This document shows, in pieces, positions 5,370 to 6,902 of a stretch of 6,902 nt of DNA. Position numbers and translations under genes: made by a program. Below the pieces are notes generated by a model. It was not told where the DNA came from and made no database searches. It saw nothing but the letters and a program-made list of their open reading frames with translations. Each line of letters opens with the position of its first letter. Within the stretch, counting starts at the first letter, position 1. The DNA comes from Desulfovibrio sp. (GTDB taxonomy: Bacteria; Desulfobacterota; Desulfovibrionia; Desulfovibrionales; Desulfovibrionaceae), in the NCBI GenBank assembly GCA_031270875.1, contig JAISXC010000067.1, forward strand, positions 1 through 6,902. Reading direction: 5' to 3'.

Positions 5370-6179
5370 TCAATTCGGCAAATCCTGCAAAATTTTTCTC
5401 GCAGAGAGCGGATCCGCCATGGCAAGACGCGCGCGTTGCAGGGCGGCGGCCAGAGTCTGCATGTCCTGGGCCGCCGGACATCCCGGCGCATGGCGCAAGA
5501 GCGGTATTTGCCTGCATACGGCCTCGGGCACTTTTTTGTCCTGGCGCACATGGCCGAGAAAAACCGGTTCCAGATGCAGAAAGTGGCGGCAGGCGCCGGC
5601 CAGCTTGTCAAAGAAGCCTCTGGCCTCCCTGGCGGAGGATGCCTGATTGACCAGCACCAGAAAATCCCGCAGATTATAACGGCTGTGAAGCACCTTGATA
5701 AGGGCGTAGCCGTCCGTCAGGGAGGTGGGCTCCGGCGTGATGACGACTATGCGGGCCGCGGCCATGGCCGCAAAAGCCTGCACGGTTCCGGAAATGCCGG
5801 CGCCTGTGTCCAGAAACACATAATCGTAATTCCCCAGCAGCGGTTCCAGGCGCGAAAGCAGCTCATTGCGCGATTCCGCTTTCATCTCGCTCAGTTCCGG
5901 CACACCCGAGGCCGCGGGCAGCACGTCAAAGCCGTCGGGCTCCACAGGGTAAAGCACCTCGCGCAGAGGAGTTTCGCCCAGCAGCACATCCTGCAAATTG
6001 CCCTGCGGGGCGATGCCCAGCAATACATCCAGATTGGCAAGGCCAAGATCGCAGTCCACAAGCAGGATTTTAAAACCCGTCTGGTGCAGCGCGCAGGCCA
6101 GATTGAGGGAAATGTTCGTTTTGCCCACGCCGCCCTTGCCGCTCAATACGGCAATGCTCAATGTACAGTTGACCGCCAT
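5370..6179 (-). CDS. MinD/ParA-type ATPase, FlhG (YlxH)-like
   Basis: This is a P-loop ATPase of the MinD/ParA superfamily, 269 residues. Visible motifs are the deviant Walker A KGGVGKT (15-21, with signature K15 and K20), VDCDLGLANLDVLLG (41-55), FLDTGAGIS (122-130, Walker B-like D124), and TPEPTSLTDGYALIK (148-162). The last of these and DLGLANLDVLLG are typical of FlhG/FleN, which set flagellar number and pole. Two features argue against a straightforward FlhG role. The protein begins only 14 residues before K15 and shows no DQAxxLR element for activating FlhF, and no flagellar gene is visible. The C-terminus shows no clear amphipathic membrane helix. It starts 2 nt after the stop of the degenerate GGDEF gene with a GAGGAA site, implying translational coupling. 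Family assignment is firm. The cellular process (flagellar, chemosensory or other polar placement) is open. Confidence 0.9.
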   Translation of the reverse strand: MAVNCTLSIAVLSGKGGVGKTNISLNLACALHQTGFKILLVDCDLGLANLDVLLGIAPQGNLQDVLLGETPLREVLYPVEPDGFDVLPAASGVPELSEMKAESRNELLSRLEPLLGNYDYVFLDTGAGISGTVQAFAAMAAARIVVITPEPTSLTDGYALIKVLHSRYNLRDFLVLVNQASSAREARGFFDKLAGACRHFLHLEPVFLGHVRQDKKVPEAVCRQIPLLRHAPGCPAAQDMQTLAAALQRARLAMADPLSARKILQDLPN

Positions 6180-6181
6180 GA

Positions 6182-6775
6182 CTATTCCTCACCAAAAAAA
6201 AGGAATCGTTTTTCGCAGGAACGCACCAGGGTGGGGTGTTCGGAAAGAGCAAGCCGCTCCTGGCAGATATGGACATTTTTTTGCGCGAGGGCGCTTTGCA
6301 GGGCCCGGTTGCCCCGCTCAAGCAGATCCCCGGCGCCGCTTCGCTCGCCTGGGCCAATGCAGACAATACCGAGAGCGCAGGTGATTTTCAAGTCACTGTC
6401 TCCGTATTGACGGCGCATTTTGTCCGCGAAGGTCTTTTGCACTCTTTCCCCGTGAAGCCGCGCGCAGGAAAGACCCACGCCGGGCAGAAGCAGAGCGTGG
6501 CGGCCTTCGGCAATCTGCCCCAGGCTGTCACATTCTTTCATGGTCAGGCGCATGGCGGAGGCGAGGGTGTTTTCCACACGGGCCAGGGCCGCGAAGCCCA
6601 AAAGTTTCCGCAATCTTCCGCCGTCGACCACCCCCGCGCAAACAAGGGAAAGCTCATTGCAGCCGCGCGCAATGCGCGCAAGTTCCCCCGCGATGTCGGC
6701 CGCGAATCGCCGCACGTCGCGTTGTCTTGCAATGACTGCCCGGGACGCCGTTTGGAGATCAGTGTCGGCGTTCAT
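6182..6775 (-). CDS. Degenerate GGDEF-domain protein, probably catalytically inactive
   Basis: This is a single-domain protein of 197 residues with a diguanylate-cyclase fold. Its C-terminal part follows the family: ALLLPG after the signature site, ITCALGI (131-137), then [17 protein letters not shown], which matches the usual ADLLxRADxALYxAK. The signature GGDEF is AEGRH (89-93), and the metal-binding FDID position reads AGVV (47-50), so cyclase activity is not expected. The Asp of the RxxD inhibitory site is kept but the Arg is Lys (K80, D83). There is no signal peptide or membrane segment. The ATG at 6775 overlaps the prfB end by 17 nt but has no clear ribosome binding site. A TTG at 6811 is the other option and would give 209 residues. 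The gene sits between prfB and the MinD-like ATPase, suggesting it may be a nucleotide-sensing or structural partner of the latter. Confidence 0.75.
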   Translation of the reverse strand: MNADTDLQTASRAVIARQRDVRRFAADIAGELARIARGCNELSLVCAGVVDGGRLRKLLGFAALARVENTLASAMRLTMKECDSLGQIAEGRHALLLPGVGLSCARLHGERVQKTFADKMRRQYGDSDLKITCALGIVCIGPGERSGAGDLLERGNRALQSALAQKNVHICQERLALSEHPTLVRSCEKRFLFFGEE

Positions 6776-6902
6776 GAAGATGGAGGAGGTAATCGTGTTG
6801 GAATTGGTCAATCTGTCCGTCCAGCACGGCGTCCACGTCGCCCGTCTCGCAACCGGTGCGGTGGTCTTTCACCAGGCGGTAGGGCTGCAGCGTGTAGGTG
6901 CG
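6759..6902 (-). CDS. prfB: Peptide chain release factor 2, C-terminal 47 residues
   Basis: The minus strand from the right edge reads [17 protein letters not shown] and then [16 protein letters not shown] before a TGA at 6761-6759. This matches the conserved end of bacterial RF2 (IRxYVxxPYxLVKDxRTGxE...AVLDGDLDxFIxxYL). RF2 releases peptides at UGA and UAA codons on the ribosome. Only the C-terminal tail is in the window, so the GGQ and SPF motifs and any programmed frameshift site lie outside. The extreme tail (HLHERRH) is a few residues longer than many RF2 proteins. The stop lies inside the start region of the GGDEF-like gene, indicating a shared transcript. Confidence 0.9.
   Translation of the reverse strand, partial: RTYTLQPYRLVKDHRTGCETGDVDAVLDGQIDQFQHDYLLHLHERRH

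Noticed and set aside
4015..5646. Long plus-strand open frame of 543 codons
   Set aside because: It runs antisense to dapA, the HU/IHF gene and the end of the ATPase gene, all of which have clear family motifs. Its translation has no recognisable domain.
6782..6902. Plus-strand GTG at 6795 preceded by GGAGGAGGT
   Set aside because: The ribosome-site-like sequence is the complement of RF2 codons Tyr-Leu-Leu, and the frame is antisense to prfB with no recognisable product in the visible part.

Overview
The window is a moderately GC-rich, densely coded bacterial chromosome segment. It carries housekeeping genes (argD, a shikimate-kinase-family gene, dapA, an HU/IHF protein, the prfB tail) and a Gram-negative envelope pair: a periplasmic VWA-OmpA protein and a lipoprotein. 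The combination resembles a Desulfovibrionaceae-type member of the Desulfobacterota. That placement comes from protein feel and gene mix and has not been tested by a search. No phage, transposase, CRISPR array, tRNA or rRNA was found.

Layout. Positions 1-1015 (+) hold the 3' part of argD, cut by the window edge. Positions 1016-1515 hold a doubtful 50-residue ORF (+) and a convergent 100-residue secreted protein (-). Positions 1516-2061 (+) hold a shikimate-kinase-family enzyme whose stop codon lies inside a perfect 15-bp inverted repeat. From 2107 to the right edge every gene is on the minus strand. In transcription order these are the prfB 3' end (6902-6759), a degenerate GGDEF-domain protein (6775-6182), a MinD/FlhG-type ATPase (6179-5370), an HU/IHF protein (5271-4996), dapA (4944-4069), a 338-bp gap, a VWA-OmpA protein (3730-2732) and a lipoprotein (2655-2107).

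How the genes relate. prfB, the GGDEF-like gene and the ATPase overlap or nearly touch and look like one transcription unit. The HU/IHF gene probably has its own promoter in the 98-bp gap and is followed closely by dapA. The VWA-OmpA protein and the lipoprotein are both exported and adjacent, so a shared envelope role is plausible. They are separated by a strong hairpin.

Most worth a second look are four things: the run of adjoining hairpins at 3818-3968; the diguanylate-cyclase fold that has lost its GGDEF and metal-binding residues, sitting 2 nt from a MinD-like ATPase; the shikimate-kinase variant; and the VWA-OmpA/lipoprotein pair. I see no clear evidence of a wholly new system.
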